NCBI RefSeq assembly: GCF_900111485.1
Contig: NZ_FOIC01000020.1
Location: forward strand, 1-48,214
DNA length: 48,214 nt
Direction: 5' to 3'
Origin: Natrinema hispanicum
GTDB taxonomy: Archaea; Halobacteriota; Halobacteria; Halobacteriales; Natrialbaceae
Both the position numbers and the translations under genes were made by a program. This document shows positions 16,443 to 25,139 of this stretch, piece by piece. The notes below the pieces were generated by a model that worked only from the letters and a program-made list of their open reading frames with translations, searched no databases and had not been told where the DNA came from. Each line of letters opens with the position of its first letter. The stretch's first letter is position 1.

Positions 16443-16799
16443 ATGACCGAAAAGACGATTGGGTTCTTCCTGGTATCTAGTGGCATGGACGAGACACAAT
16501 GGCCGGAGCTCAGCGGAACGGAACTACAGTACGGCGACCACACGTGGGAACTTACCGGGACAGTCGATGTCGGGAACACCGGTACCATGCTTGCGGTCGA
16601 AGCGAAGCAAGTCGACGACGTTCGCCAACGGAAAGCCGTCCTTCGGTTCGCCCTTGACGGCGATGCGCCGTCGTTGAATCCCGGTAATCTCGGGAGCCAC
16701 TTCGACAGCCTCGAGCAAGCGGGTGGCACACAGCATCTCGTCGTCAAAAAAGCGGCTCGAACCTATCGATACGAACTACACGGGTTCGAGTACGAATGA
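16443..16799 (+). CDS. Hypothetical acidic protein (118 aa)
   Basis: A 118-residue protein with mostly beta-strand character (TWELTGTVDVGN, MLAVEAKQVDD, RTYRYELHGFEYE) and the acidic bias of real haloarchaeal proteins. No signal peptide, membrane segment, Cys or catalytic motif is visible. A second in-frame ATG at 16485 (MDETQWPEL) is an equally plausible start, because the first 14 residues are hydrophobic and unlike the rest. I do not recognise the family. Confidence 0.65.
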   Translation: MTEKTIGFFLVSSGMDETQWPELSGTELQYGDHTWELTGTVDVGNTGTMLAVEAKQVDDVRQRKAVLRFALDGDAPSLNPGNLGSHFDSLEQAGGTQHLVVKKAARTYRYELHGFEYE

Positions 16800-16934
16800 C
16801 CACTGCGACACGCTGCCCACTCTCTCCTGTTCGACGAACACCGATTGCGATGAACGAGAGGGGTGAACAGAACGACGGGGTGAACAGAACGACGACACCA
16901 CTCAGTGCGTGTGCGAAAGCTACTGGCCAAGACG

Positions 16935-18048
16935 ATGAACGAGATTCACGACAGAACAGCATGGCGAGCGTCCACCGATATCGAGGCTGCTGTGTCCGAC
17001 GTTCGGTCGGTTGGACACGACCTGACGAGCCCGGCTGACCTTGACCAACTCGTCGAGCGATTCGGCGACAGGAAATACGTGCTGATCGGGCCTCGAGTTC
17101 CTCGACTGGCTCGAGGTGCACAACCAACTGCTCGAGCAGGACGACCGAATCGGCTTCTACGGCCTCGATGTGTATAGCCTGTTCGAGTCGCTAGACGCGG
17201 TCATCGACTATCTCGAGGACGTCGACCCGGATGCCGCAGCCGAAGCGAGAGACGCCTACCGATGTTTCGACCCGTACGGTGGTGACGCGCGGGAGTACGC
17301 GCAGGCGCTCAGGATGGTCCCTGAGACGTGTGAAGACGAGGTCCTCGAGACGCTGACGAACCTGCAGGAGGCGGCCCCGACGTACGATCACGGACAGGAC
17401 GACTATTTCAATGCCGAACAGAACGCGCTCGTCGCGAAAAACGCCGAACAGTACTATCGGGAGATGGCCCGCGGCAACACTGACTCGTGGAACGTGCGGG
17501 ACCGACATATGGTCGAGACGCTCGAGCGCCTCCAGCGCCATCACGGTGCGGAGTCGAAGGGGATCGTCTGGGCGCACAACACCCACGTCGGCGATGCTCG
17601 AGCGACGGACATGGAACAGCGCGGTCGGCTCAACATCGGACAACTCGTTCGGCAACACGAGGGCGCGTCCGAGGTGGCATTGATCGGCATGGGGACGTTT
17701 CGTGGGAGCGTCATCGCCGCCGATTCGTGGGACGCGCCGATGGAAGAACTGACAGTGCCGCCGGCACGATCCGGAAGCTACGAACACGTTTTTGAACAAG
17801 CCAGCGAAACCGATCAGCTCCTGCTCACTGACGAACTCGATGACGAGACGCCACTTCGAGAACCGCGGGGCAATCGTGCGATCGGCGTCGTCTATCATCC
17901 GAACCGTGAATCCGGAAACTACGTACCGACCGTCCTCCCCGACCGCTACGACGCGTTCGTTTACCTCGGCGAAACGAGCGCACTCCATCCGTTTTCGCTT
18001 CATGCAGACCGAACACACGTGCCAGACCTCTATCCGTGGGGGCTGTGA
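16935..18048 (+). pseudogene. Erythromycin esterase family protein with an internal deletion and frameshift
   Basis: Two collinear pieces of one EreA-like protein. Frame A (16935 to about 17090) gives MNEIHDRTAWRAST to ERFGDRKYVLIG, the normal N-terminus up to the strand before the family's GEASHGT catalytic motif. At about 17091 the sequence jumps into another frame at LEFLDWLEVHNQLLEQDD, normally about 90 residues further on, and continues to the natural end (WAHNTHVGDAR, then the C-terminus DLYPWGL). The missing block holds the catalytic Glu/His. Translation from the internal Met at 17116 would give a 310-residue protein without the active site. The family hydrolyses macrolide lactones in resistant bacteria; archaeal members have unknown substrates. 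Probably inactive. Confidence 0.8.
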
Positions 18049-18117
18049 ACAGAACGGCAGCGACTCCCGAAATCCTGACAGCCGGGTATTATTGGACCGG
18101 CAGGTGAACGGGGTGCC

Positions 18118-18768
18118 ATGACGCTCGTTGCCTTCGACTTCGACGAAACGCTCTCCCAATCAGACCCGAGTATCCTCCTCGGGAGAGAGTACGACGTGGC
18201 AACGGAAATGCGCGGGTTCCTCGAGCAAGGTGTGCGTGACGACATCGATTTCGAAACGAGCCTGCAAGAGCGCGTCTCGTTGCTCGAGGGGATGCCGGAA
18301 CGTCGGGTCGAAGCCGCGTTCGAGCGGTGTTCACTTCGTGACGGTGTTGCCGACATGATCACTGCACTCCGACGGTCGGATATCCGTGTGGCCGTTCTCA
18401 CGGGCAGCTTCGAGCGAGCCGTCGAGGCAGCGCTCGAGCAGGCCGAAACGACGGTTGATCACGTCGTGGCGAACCGCCTTGTGATAGAAAACGGTGCAGT
18501 AACTGGCGGTGTCGATGGCCCCGTGCTCGATGGCCAGAAGGATGGGCCACTTGGGGAACTCGCCGTTGCCGACGGCGTCGATCTCGAGCAGACGATCGCG
18601 GTCGGCAACGGGGCCACGGATCTCTCGATGCTTCGTGCTGCTGGGACTGCCGTTGGTTTCAATCCGGAGCCGGTCGTCGAGCAATACTGTGATGTCGCCG
18701 TGACATCGGTTCGGAAACTTCACCTCTACTTCGAACAGCACGGCATTATCGACACGGGCGAACGCTAG
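18118..18768 (+). CDS. HAD-superfamily phosphatase, SerB-like
   Basis: A 216-residue phosphatase of the phosphoserine-phosphatase type. The nucleophile motif DFDET is at residues 7-11 (D7 attacks, D9 acts as acid/base), motif II is LTGS in VAVLTGSFERAV, the conserved Lys is in DGQKDGPLGEL, and motif III is GNGATDLSMLRAAG. The helical cap lies between about residues 20 and 75. SerB makes serine from phosphoserine in the cytoplasm; HAD members of this size may also act on other phosphomonoesters, so specificity is inferred. The gene starts 69 bases after the broken esterase. Confidence 0.87.
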   Translation: MTLVAFDFDETLSQSDPSILLGREYDVATEMRGFLEQGVRDDIDFETSLQERVSLLEGMPERRVEAAFERCSLRDGVADMITALRRSDIRVAVLTGSFERAVEAALEQAETTVDHVVANRLVIENGAVTGGVDGPVLDGQKDGPLGELAVADGVDLEQTIAVGNGATDLSMLRAAGTAVGFNPEPVVEQYCDVAVTSVRKLHLYFEQHGIIDTGER

Positions 18769-18847
18769 TGTCGATGCTCGCTGACACTGCTGGTGAGTAG
18801 CCAGCGCTCTGTGCGCGCTCGTCATGGCTTGTCGAGACACACCTATG

Positions 18848-18854
18848 TTATATG
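18848..18854 (+). promoter_or_regulatory. TATA box of the phosphoribosyltransferase gene
   Basis: TTATATG centred 29 bases before ATG 18880, the spacing of a leaderless haloarchaeal promoter. It rules out the longer start 29 codons upstream. Confidence 0.65.
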
Positions 18855-18879
18855 CTACTGTCCATCGTTCGATGACCCG

Positions 18880-19524
18880 ATGGGAGGAGCACGTCGATTT
18901 ACCGACCGAACTGATGCGGGAGCGCAACTCGCAACGGCGCTCCGTGAGCGGGGGCTCGACGCGGATATCGCACTCGCCATCCCGAGAGGCGGCCTCCCGC
19001 TCGGGCGTGCAGTTGCCGATGCACTCGACGTCCCCCTCGATATCGTCGTCGCAAAGAAGATCGGTGCCCCGGGGAACCCGGAGTATGCGATCGGTGCTGT
19101 CGCAAGCGACGGGAGCGTCTGGCGGAACGAAACAGCGTTTCGGGGGACGAGCACCGATGAAGACTACTTCCAGGAAATGCGTGAGACGGAAGCAGCGAAC
19201 GCACGTCAAAAGGCCGACCGCTATCGTGGCGACCGGTCGGGACCCGACCTGACCGAGAAGACCGTTGTCGTCGTCGACGACGGCGTGGCAACGGGATCGA
19301 CTGTCAGAGCGTGTCTCAAGCGGCTTCAGAACACGGACGCCGAGCGCATCGTGCTTGCAGTGCCGGTCGGCCCGCCGAGTACGATTGATGAGTTGCAGGA
19401 TGAAGCTGACGAGGTCGTTTGTCTCGAGACGCCCAGTGGCTTCCGGGGCGTCGGGCAGTTCTACGAGAACTTCGCGCAAGTGTCCGACGAGGAAGCGATG
19501 GAATATCTGGAGTCAGAGCCGTGA
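18880..19524 (+). CDS. Phosphoribosyltransferase family protein
   Basis: A 214-residue type I phosphoribosyltransferase. The PRPP-binding loop is VVVVDDGVATGST (about residues 129-141), and an N-terminal IPRGGLPLGRAVADAL segment and KKIGAPGNPEYAIGAV are typical of the ComF/orphan group found next to stress genes in archaea. The natural acceptor is unknown; candidates are a nucleobase or another PRPP-dependent ligand. The start is fixed by a TATA element at the right spacing. It sits between a phosphatase and a CBS/HPF fusion on the same strand, which hints at a link to nucleotide status, but each has its own gap. Confidence 0.85.
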   Translation: MGGARRFTDRTDAGAQLATALRERGLDADIALAIPRGGLPLGRAVADALDVPLDIVVAKKIGAPGNPEYAIGAVASDGSVWRNETAFRGTSTDEDYFQEMRETEAANARQKADRYRGDRSGPDLTEKTVVVVDDGVATGSTVRACLKRLQNTDAERIVLAVPVGPPSTIDELQDEADEVVCLETPSGFRGVGQFYENFAQVSDEEAMEYLESEP

Positions 19525-19668
19525 CCGAACTACGACGGCCCACGTCTCGATTTGGGATCCCGAGACGACTCATCGAGGACGTGGGAGACAGACACCACAC
19601 GCAGCTGCAAGCAGCACAGTCGCATCGGACGACAGATCGAACACTCGAGCGGATACACACCAACACCC

Positions 19669-20886
19669 ATGGATATCGCTGACATCGTTTCGGACGAATA
19701 CGTCGAATTCACGCCAGACACACCGGTCTCGAAGCTCGTCGGAACGTTCGAAGATTCCGACGTCAAGGGTGTCCTGATACGGGACACCGAGTTCGAAGGG
19801 GTCGTCACCAGACGACAACTTGCGACATCGCATCGCCAACCCGACGAAAAGCTCGGGTCGCTGGTCTGGCACGTCCCCAGACTCACACCTGACGAGGACA
19901 TCCGCAAGGTCGCACAGCTCATGATCGAGAGCGACTCACAGCTCCTGCCGGTCTTCGAGGGACGGGAACTGATCGGCGTCGTCACCGTCGATGCAATTCT
20001 CCAGAAGGTCAAGCCATATCTTGACGCTGCGACCGTCGCCGAGGCGTATTCGAGCGATCTCGTCGTCCTCGATCCGGCGTCGACACTCGGTGAGGCGCTC
20101 AACGTCTTCCGGCAAAACAAGATCACGCACCTCCCGGTCGTCGACGGGAATTCGGCAACTGGTATCCTCAGCCTCTACGACGTGACCGACCTGACGGTCC
20201 GAGCAGAGGTCCAGAGCAAGGGCGGCGATGCGGGCGGGACAGACCCGTTCGGTGGCGAAATCTCCTCGAGCACTGGTCGCTCAGGGCGCGGCGGCTTCGG
20301 CGCTCGAGAGGGCGAGACGGCACGGATTCTCGACCTTCCGGTTCGGGACGTCATGGCCTCGCCGGTGCGTACGATCCCGCCAACCGAAACGCTCGAAACG
20401 GCCGTCGAAGAGATGTTCGAGGTCGGTGGCTCGTCGCTGGTGGTGACGTCGAACGGACAGCCCTATGGAATCGTCACGAAGACCGATGTCCTCGACTCGC
20501 TCACGTGGGAAGCAGGCGGGAATCGGGGCGTCCAGGTCTACGGGACTGATTTGATAGACGACGCGACCTACGACGAGATCGTCGCAATGGTCGAGAAGTT
20601 CGACGACAGAGACCACGGGATGAACGTCCTCGACGCAAAGATTCACCTCCACGAGCACGACGAGACACGTCGCGGGCGGCCACTCCTGCTTGCTCGCATC
20701 CGATTGCATACCGATCGGGGGCTCTACATCGCCTCTGGCGAAGGATACGGCGCGAGTCACGCGCTCAATGAGGCCCGCGAGGTACTGGAGCGACAGATCC
20801 GCGACCAGAAGACACACGGTCGGAGCAAGAAGCCTCCGAGCGCGGAGTTCTGGGAGAAGCGGTTCGGGTGGCTACTCGAGGAATAA
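19669..20886 (+). CDS. Four-CBS-domain protein fused to a ribosome-hibernation (HPF/RaiA-like) domain
   Basis: A 405-residue soluble protein. Residues about 1-57, 60-115, 118-180 and 218-275 are CBS repeats (for example KVAQLMIESDSQLLPVFEGR and VTVDAI; DVMASPVRTIPPTETL). A Gly/Ser-rich linker (about 185-213) separates the third and fourth. Residues about 285-380 match the HPF/RaiA fold (YDEIVAMVEKFDD, then RIRLHTDRGLYIASGEG and NEAREVLERQI). CBS pairs bind AMP, ATP or similar ligands, while HPF-type domains bind the ribosomal decoding centre in resting cells, so the fusion may gate ribosome silencing by nucleotide level. The start is MDIADIV; upstream residues are non-homologous. Confidence 0.85.
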   Translation: MDIADIVSDEYVEFTPDTPVSKLVGTFEDSDVKGVLIRDTEFEGVVTRRQLATSHRQPDEKLGSLVWHVPRLTPDEDIRKVAQLMIESDSQLLPVFEGRELIGVVTVDAILQKVKPYLDAATVAEAYSSDLVVLDPASTLGEALNVFRQNKITHLPVVDGNSATGILSLYDVTDLTVRAEVQSKGGDAGGTDPFGGEISSSTGRSGRGGFGAREGETARILDLPVRDVMASPVRTIPPTETLETAVEEMFEVGGSSLVVTSNGQPYGIVTKTDVLDSLTWEAGGNRGVQVYGTDLIDDATYDEIVAMVEKFDDRDHGMNVLDAKIHLHEHDETRRGRPLLLARIRLHTDRGLYIASGEGYGASHALNEAREVLERQIRDQKTHGRSKKPPSAEFWEKRFGWLLEE

Positions 20887-20937
20887 GCGATCCAGCGGAC
20901 GAACAGAATTTGGCCGGGACGTCTCTGTGAGGGAGGA

Positions 20938-21546
20938 TCACGGCGCGTAGGCACCGGTCAACTGCGTTCGAGCGACGACGTGTTTGTCCATCGCCTCACC
21001 GAGGGCGTCGACCGTCGCCCCCTCCTCGAGGTCGAGTACGGTATCTAGCGCGTACAGTTTGAGCCGGTAGGTGTGTGTCTCATCTGGTGGGTTCGGTCCA
21101 CTGTACCCGACGTCGTCGAAATCGTTCTCGCCTTCGACGGCGTCGGTGGGATCCCACCCTTCCGGTATCGTCGACGTCTCCAGTGGAACGTTCCACACCA
21201 GCCAGTGAACCCAGATCTGACCTGCTGGCTCGACTGCGTCGGGATCGTCCATCACGAGCACGAGCGACTCGGCGTCGTCCGGAACGCCGCCGATTTCGAG
21301 CGGGGGATTGACGTTCGCCTCGGCGTATCCGTATTCGTCGGGAATTCGCTCGCCGTCGTCGAAAGCAGGGCTCGTAAGCCGCAGGTCGCCTTCTTGGGTC
21401 GCCTCTGAAAGTGCGGGATTGTTCGCTTCTGTTCCTTCGGTCTCGTCACTGCCGCCGTTGTCGCTCCGATCGATGCAACCAGCAATTCCGAGTGCGAGCG
21501 CGACAGAGAGTTCCCGTCGTGTGATTTCTGAACGCTTTCGTCTCAT
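20938..21546 (-). CDS. PEBP-family (YbhB/YbcL) lipoprotein
   Basis: A 202-residue phosphatidylethanolamine-binding-protein-like domain with a lipoprotein signal. The N-terminus MRRKRSEITRRELSVALA, then LGIAGC, has a twin-arginine pair and a lipobox ending in Cys, so it is probably Tat-exported and lipid-anchored. A low-complexity acidic spacer follows, then the PEBP core: NVNPPLEIGGVPDDAESLVL, MDDPDA, WVHWLVWNVP and GPNPPDETHTYRLKLYALD. PEBP proteins bind anionic ligands; the archaeal role is unknown. It lies 58 bases from the nitroreductase on the same strand. Confidence 0.88.
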   Translation of the reverse strand: MRRKRSEITRRELSVALALGIAGCIDRSDNGGSDETEGTEANNPALSEATQEGDLRLTSPAFDDGERIPDEYGYAEANVNPPLEIGGVPDDAESLVLVMDDPDAVEPAGQIWVHWLVWNVPLETSTIPEGWDPTDAVEGENDFDDVGYSGPNPPDETHTYRLKLYALDTVLDLEEGATVDALGEAMDKHVVARTQLTGAYAP

Positions 21547-21604
21547 AGCTCTCTTATATGATTCTTGACAGCCGAGTTCTGTCGATCGGACCACGATCGC
21601 TGCG

Positions 21605-22228
21605 TCACTGCGCTGTTGGTCGATGACCGACCGGTAACAGATACAGCGCCTCGAGCCGTGTCGGCAGCGACAGCGCTGCTGCGACGGCAGCGTCCGTGAA
21701 CGCGCCGACGGGACAGGTATTCAACCCGCGCGCCTCACAGACGAGGTGGACGTTCTCCGCGACGTGTCCGGCCTCCATGTGGACGTACCGCTCACCGTGG
21801 TCCGGATACTGTCGTTTCGTTCGGTCGCCGTCTGCCGTCACCACGATCGTCATCGGTGCATCCGCGATGACCGACTGGTCGAGCGATGCGGCAGTGAGGT
21901 CGTCGTGGACGGCTGTCTCGAGTTCGCACTCGAGTGCGTGTCGCTGCTGATCGTAGCGGTACACGCCCGGCTCCAGGTCCTCGCTTCCGTTCGGCGCAAT
22001 CTCGAGAACGACGGTAAGCGGATACGTCGCACCGGCGCTTGGTGCGGCGCGTAGCTCGACGCCGTCTCGGACGTGCGTTCGTCCCTGTGCCGCCCACAGG
22101 AGCTGTGCCACGTCGTTGATGTCGATCGGCGTCCGGGCAAACGATCGGCGGCTTTCTCTGGTCGCGATCGCCTGTTCGACGCTCGTCGATCCGTCGGTTT
22201 CGGGATCGGGTAGCTCGATCGAGGCCAT
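21605..22228 (-). CDS. SagB-type nitroreductase / dehydrogenase
   Basis: A 207-residue FMN-dependent nitroreductase-fold protein of the SagB branch. Features are the N-terminal SVEQAIATRESRRSF with Arg pair for FMN phosphate, APSAGATYPL (SagB-type signature), a middle loop, and HMEAGHVAENVHLVCEARGL ending with PVGH. SagB-like enzymes oxidise azolines in peptide maturation, but stand-alone archaeal members likely act on other substrates, since no cyclodehydratase is nearby. Length is normal. It is divergent from a Usp gene 55 bases away, so they may share a control region. Confidence 0.85.
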   Translation of the reverse strand: MASIELPDPETDGSTSVEQAIATRESRRSFARTPIDINDVAQLLWAAQGRTHVRDGVELRAAPSAGATYPLTVVLEIAPNGSEDLEPGVYRYDQQRHALECELETAVHDDLTAASLDQSVIADAPMTIVVTADGDRTKRQYPDHGERYVHMEAGHVAENVHLVCEARGLNTCPVGAFTDAAVAAALSLPTRLEALYLLPVGHRPTAQ

Positions 22229-22254
22229 CTCGAGCGTGTACGTGCCCCAGGAGG

Positions 22255-22260
22255 TTATAG
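22255..22260 (+). promoter_or_regulatory. TATA box of the Usp gene at 22284
   Basis: TTATAG centred 26 bases before ATG 22284, supporting leaderless transcription from this start. Confidence 0.6.
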
Positions 22261-22283
22261 CACTCCGTGGGAAAGCAGTGTGT

Positions 22284-22730
22284 ATGTCGCGGACAGTGCT
22301 CGTTCCCGTCGACGGCTCGCCGTTATCGTTCGACGCACTCCGGCACGCGTTTCGGGAGTTCCCGGACGCAGCGATCGTCGCGTACCACGTCGTCGACTTG
22401 TTCAGGCCCGACTACGGGACGCTCGAGGACCTCGACTCGACGTACGAACCGATGATCGGGACCGCAGCGTGGGACCATGCCGTCGATAACGCCACCGACC
22501 AGCTCTTTGCGGAGGTCACCGACGTTGCTGACGAGTACGATCGGTCGGTCGTGACCGATTCGGATATCGGTGATCCGAAGCGGCTCATCGTCGAGTATGC
22601 AACGGTCGAAGACGTCGATCACGTTGTCATCGGCTCGCACGGCCGACTGGACGACCGGCGGCCGCTCTATGGGAGCGTCACTGAAACCGTCGTCCGTCGG
22701 GTACCGGTTCCGGTCACCGTAATTCGGTGA
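22284..22730 (+). CDS. Universal stress protein, single UspA domain
   Basis: A 148-residue Usp beginning MSRTVLVPVDGSPLSFDAL. The C-terminal signature GSHGRLDDRRPLYGSVTETV is complete, so nucleotide binding is expected. The frame is open further upstream, but the TATA position and the beta-1 strand mark this start. It is followed 94 bases later by a tandem Usp on the same strand, so the two may be co-regulated. Confidence 0.92.
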   Translation: MSRTVLVPVDGSPLSFDALRHAFREFPDAAIVAYHVVDLFRPDYGTLEDLDSTYEPMIGTAAWDHAVDNATDQLFAEVTDVADEYDRSVVTDSDIGDPKRLIVEYATVEDVDHVVIGSHGRLDDRRPLYGSVTETVVRRVPVPVTVIR

Positions 22731-22824
22731 GTGCGGGTCTCTCGGCTGCTGGCAGCCAGCCGTCGTATCACGATCGCGAAACGTGTGGGTGCGTTTGATG
22801 CCCGTTCAGGTCGAACGACCGGCT

Positions 22825-23697
22825 ATGTTCAGCACGATGCTCGTCCCGACAGACGGGAGCGCTGGTGCCGAAGCGACGATCGGTCATGCAGTCGAGTTTG
22901 CTCGGACCTACGGCGCGGCCGTGCACACGCTCTACGTCGTCGATACCGGTGCTGAGCCCGCAGGTATCGCCGGATCCGATCGCGAAACACTCTATGCGCC
23001 ATCCGAACGACGGGGACGTGAGGCGACGATCCGGATTACGGACCGTGCTGCGGACGCCGACCTGACGGCTGCTCGAGAGGTACGCGAGGGAGTCCCGCAT
23101 CAGGAGATTCTCGCGTACACGGACGAACACGACGTCGATATCATCGTGATGGGGACGCACGGTCGGACTGGCGCTGATCGCGCTCGCTTGGGAAGTACGA
23201 CCGAACGCGTCCTCACGCTCGCTGACGTGCCGGTGCTTTCGGTCCGACTGGGTGATGACCGCGAGACAGCGGCGGCGGGACCGTACAAGCAGGTGATGAT
23301 TCCGACCGACGGGAGCGATGCCGCCGAACGCGCCGCGGAAACAGCACTCGATGTCGCCGAGAAATACGACGCCGACGTGCACGTCGTCTACGTCGTCGAT
23401 CCGACACCGTACGATCTCGAGGATGCACCACGGAGCATCATTGGCTCTCTCAAAGAGGGCGGCCGCAAGGCGACGGAGACGATCGCGACCATGGCACGCG
23501 ATCGAGATCTCTCCGTGACGACCGCCATCCGTCGCGGCGAGCCAACAGACGAGCTCCTCGAGGCGGCGTCGGCGGTCGATGCCGACCTCGTTGCGATGGG
23601 AACGCGTGGCCGAACCGTCGGAACCGATCGATTGCTAGGCAGCACGACGGCACGCGTCGTCCGACGCTCGTCGATTCCCGTCTTGACGGTCGGCTAG
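22825..23697 (+). CDS. Universal stress protein with two UspA domains
   Basis: A 290-residue tandem Usp from MFSTMLVPTDGSAGAE. Domain 1 ends with GTHGRTGADRARLGSTTERV; domain 2 starts QVMIPTDGSDAAERAAE and ends GTRGRTVGTDRLLGSTTARV. Both signatures are intact. Earlier in-frame Met codons at 22783 and 22798 are possible but add unrelated residues. The inter-domain linker (RLGDDRETAAAGPYK) is short, so the domains should pack as a pseudo-dimer. Confidence 0.92.
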   Translation: MFSTMLVPTDGSAGAEATIGHAVEFARTYGAAVHTLYVVDTGAEPAGIAGSDRETLYAPSERRGREATIRITDRAADADLTAAREVREGVPHQEILAYTDEHDVDIIVMGTHGRTGADRARLGSTTERVLTLADVPVLSVRLGDDRETAAAGPYKQVMIPTDGSDAAERAAETALDVAEKYDADVHVVYVVDPTPYDLEDAPRSIIGSLKEGGRKATETIATMARDRDLSVTTAIRRGEPTDELLEAASAVDADLVAMGTRGRTVGTDRLLGSTTARVVRRSSIPVLTVG

Positions 23698-23737
23698 CGG
23701 ACTCGAGCGGTGTCCTGTGTCGCCTCCTTGCTGTGGG

Positions 23738-24076
23738 CTATTGCGGATCGACTGCGGTGAGGATGTCGCTGAGCCTCTCACAGCGATAGTGTCGTATCAT
23801 TCCCTCTTGGCTATCGTACTCGATCAACCCCATGTCCTCGAGCAGTGGTAAGTGGATGTGGTGAAGGTCACGTTCCCAACCACTGATCGTTTCGTCCTCG
23901 TGTGGCACTCCCAGCCGCTGTGCCAACTGCTCGCGGTGAATCCAGTTGCTCTCACAGTTCTCTAGCGATACGACAACCCGTCGTCGGGAGGCGTCTGCGA
24001 GCAGACGAAGCACCTCATCTGTCTCACAGGTACTCTGCACGAGCCCGTCGTTGTCTGTGATCGGGAACTCGGTCAT
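23738..24076 (-). CDS. Winged-helix regulator (haloarchaeal DUF7344-type)
   Basis: A 112-residue protein with an ArsR-like winged helix. The helix-turn-helix begins LRLLADASRRRVVVSLENC, the recognition helix is near REQLAQRLG, and the wing is LLEDMGLIEYDSQEGMIRHY. The phrase HHIHLPLLEDMGLIEYD is typical of a large family of small haloarchaeal transcription factors, usually labelled DUF7344. No effector pocket is obvious. It faces the tandem Usp gene tail-to-tail. Starting at MTEFPIT avoids an unrelated N-terminal extension. Targets are unknown; autoregulation is likely but not visible. Confidence 0.8.
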   Translation of the reverse strand: MTEFPITDNDGLVQSTCETDEVLRLLADASRRRVVVSLENCESNWIHREQLAQRLGVPHEDETISGWERDLHHIHLPLLEDMGLIEYDSQEGMIRHYRCERLSDILTAVDPQ

Positions 24077-24249
24077 GGCTCGAGTTGAACCGACTATCGA
24101 GATACTGGTTGAAGTACCCCTGCTGGTGTTCCCACGATGTGGAAGCTCCATCGCTGGTGACCAGTCTGTTGAAGCCATCGGAACAAACGGTAAGTTCAGC
24201 TAGGCGTACTCGTCGGAATCGTGTTCGTTATCCGCTGGTGGCCCTGAAG

Positions 24250-24429
24250 ATGAATGTGACCTCCGCAGAATCCCGTGCAGGCGAGGACCACGCGCTAATC
24301 AGTCGTGGTTATCGGATCACCGTCGATGACGGCCGTGACTCGTTTTATGCGATCTGTATCGAAGAACAGGACAGCGAGACGGCGTGGATCATGTCCGATA
24401 CCGTCCGATCGCTGGAAGACATGCGATAG
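24250..24429 (+). CDS. Small conserved haloarchaeal protein (59 aa)
   Basis: A 59-residue protein, MNVTSAESRAG, with RGYRITVDDGRDSFYAICI and AWIMSDTVRSLEDMR. The pattern (a beta hairpin rich in Asp, then AWI-SD and a terminal helix) recurs in small haloarchaeal proteins of unknown role. I trim a non-homologous upstream extension. It could be a member of the DUF7331-like group, but I am not sure of the number. Confidence 0.65.
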   Translation: MNVTSAESRAGEDHALISRGYRITVDDGRDSFYAICIEEQDSETAWIMSDTVRSLEDMR

Positions 24430-24472
24430 CTATCGCCGACATGATCATATAGAACGTCCGTGAACGGAATCT

Positions 24473-24913
24473 ATGGGGAAATGGATCAAACGTCTTGGAA
24501 GTCTCCTCGTTGGTGTATTCGGCTTTCTCGCCGTCGGGATCGGCGTGACAGTCGCACTCGAGCCCTACATCTGGCCGTCCGCGATGCTGGGCTTGCCTGC
24601 TGGCGTCATCGCCGGAGCCGCCTTGTTCCCGCTTACGTATCTGGGGCTGACCTATTGGGAGGAGCGAACCGCCACTGGCACGGCGTCGCCGGAAACGTCG
24701 CGACGGTTCTGGACGACGGTTGCAGCGATACTCGGATTCCTCGGTGGTGGTGGGCTTGCCATGATCGTTCTCTCAATGCAGGCTATCGGACTCGCGGCAG
24801 CGATGCTATTCGGTGGCGTCCTGGTCGGAATTGGCTCGGGAGTACTCGCTGCATACGTCGTTTCCCATCGTAACTGGGGCCAGCACTCCAACACCGAGTC
24901 GGTGATTCGGTAA
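24473..24913 (+). CDS. Four-helix membrane protein, unknown function
   Basis: A 146-residue membrane protein with four hydrophobic segments: about 9-30 (SLLVGVFGFLAVGIGVTVAL), 35-58 (AMLGLPAGVIAGAALFPL), 80-103 (FWTTVAAILGFLGGGGLAMIV) and 108-130 (AAMLFGGVLVGIGSGVLAAY). Gly/Ala-rich helices with short loops suggest a compact bundle. No charged residues sit in the membrane, so transport is not implied. It is 43 bases after the small protein on the same strand, possibly one unit. Confidence 0.75.
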   Translation: MGKWIKRLGSLLVGVFGFLAVGIGVTVALEPYIWPSAMLGLPAGVIAGAALFPLTYLGLTYWEERTATGTASPETSRRFWTTVAAILGFLGGGGLAMIVLSMQAIGLAAAMLFGGVLVGIGSGVLAAYVVSHRNWGQHSNTESVIR

Positions 24914-25108
24914 CGGATCGCTGAAACATCTGTCGTCCGAGGAACTCTCCGAGCGTACAGCCGATATGCTCCTGTGTGGAATCGTTCATCGTGTCCCGGT
25001 CGGACATTCCGTGTCCCTGCTTGATCTCGAATTTTTGATGCCGGTCTCGAAAAACGCAGTATCTCGCCATGCGCTCGATTTTCAACCACTCAAACGGTCT
25101 GAGAAAGA

Positions 25109-25116
25109 TCTTAAGA
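25109..25116 (+). promoter_or_regulatory. TATA-like box of the rhodanese-MBL gene
   Basis: TCTTAAGA centred 27 bases before ATG 25140, with GAAAGA just upstream as a BRE-like element. It supports a leaderless mRNA from this ATG and excludes the 58-codon longer frame. Confidence 0.65.
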
Positions 25117-25139
25117 CGATTTCTGTGGTAGTATGTAGT

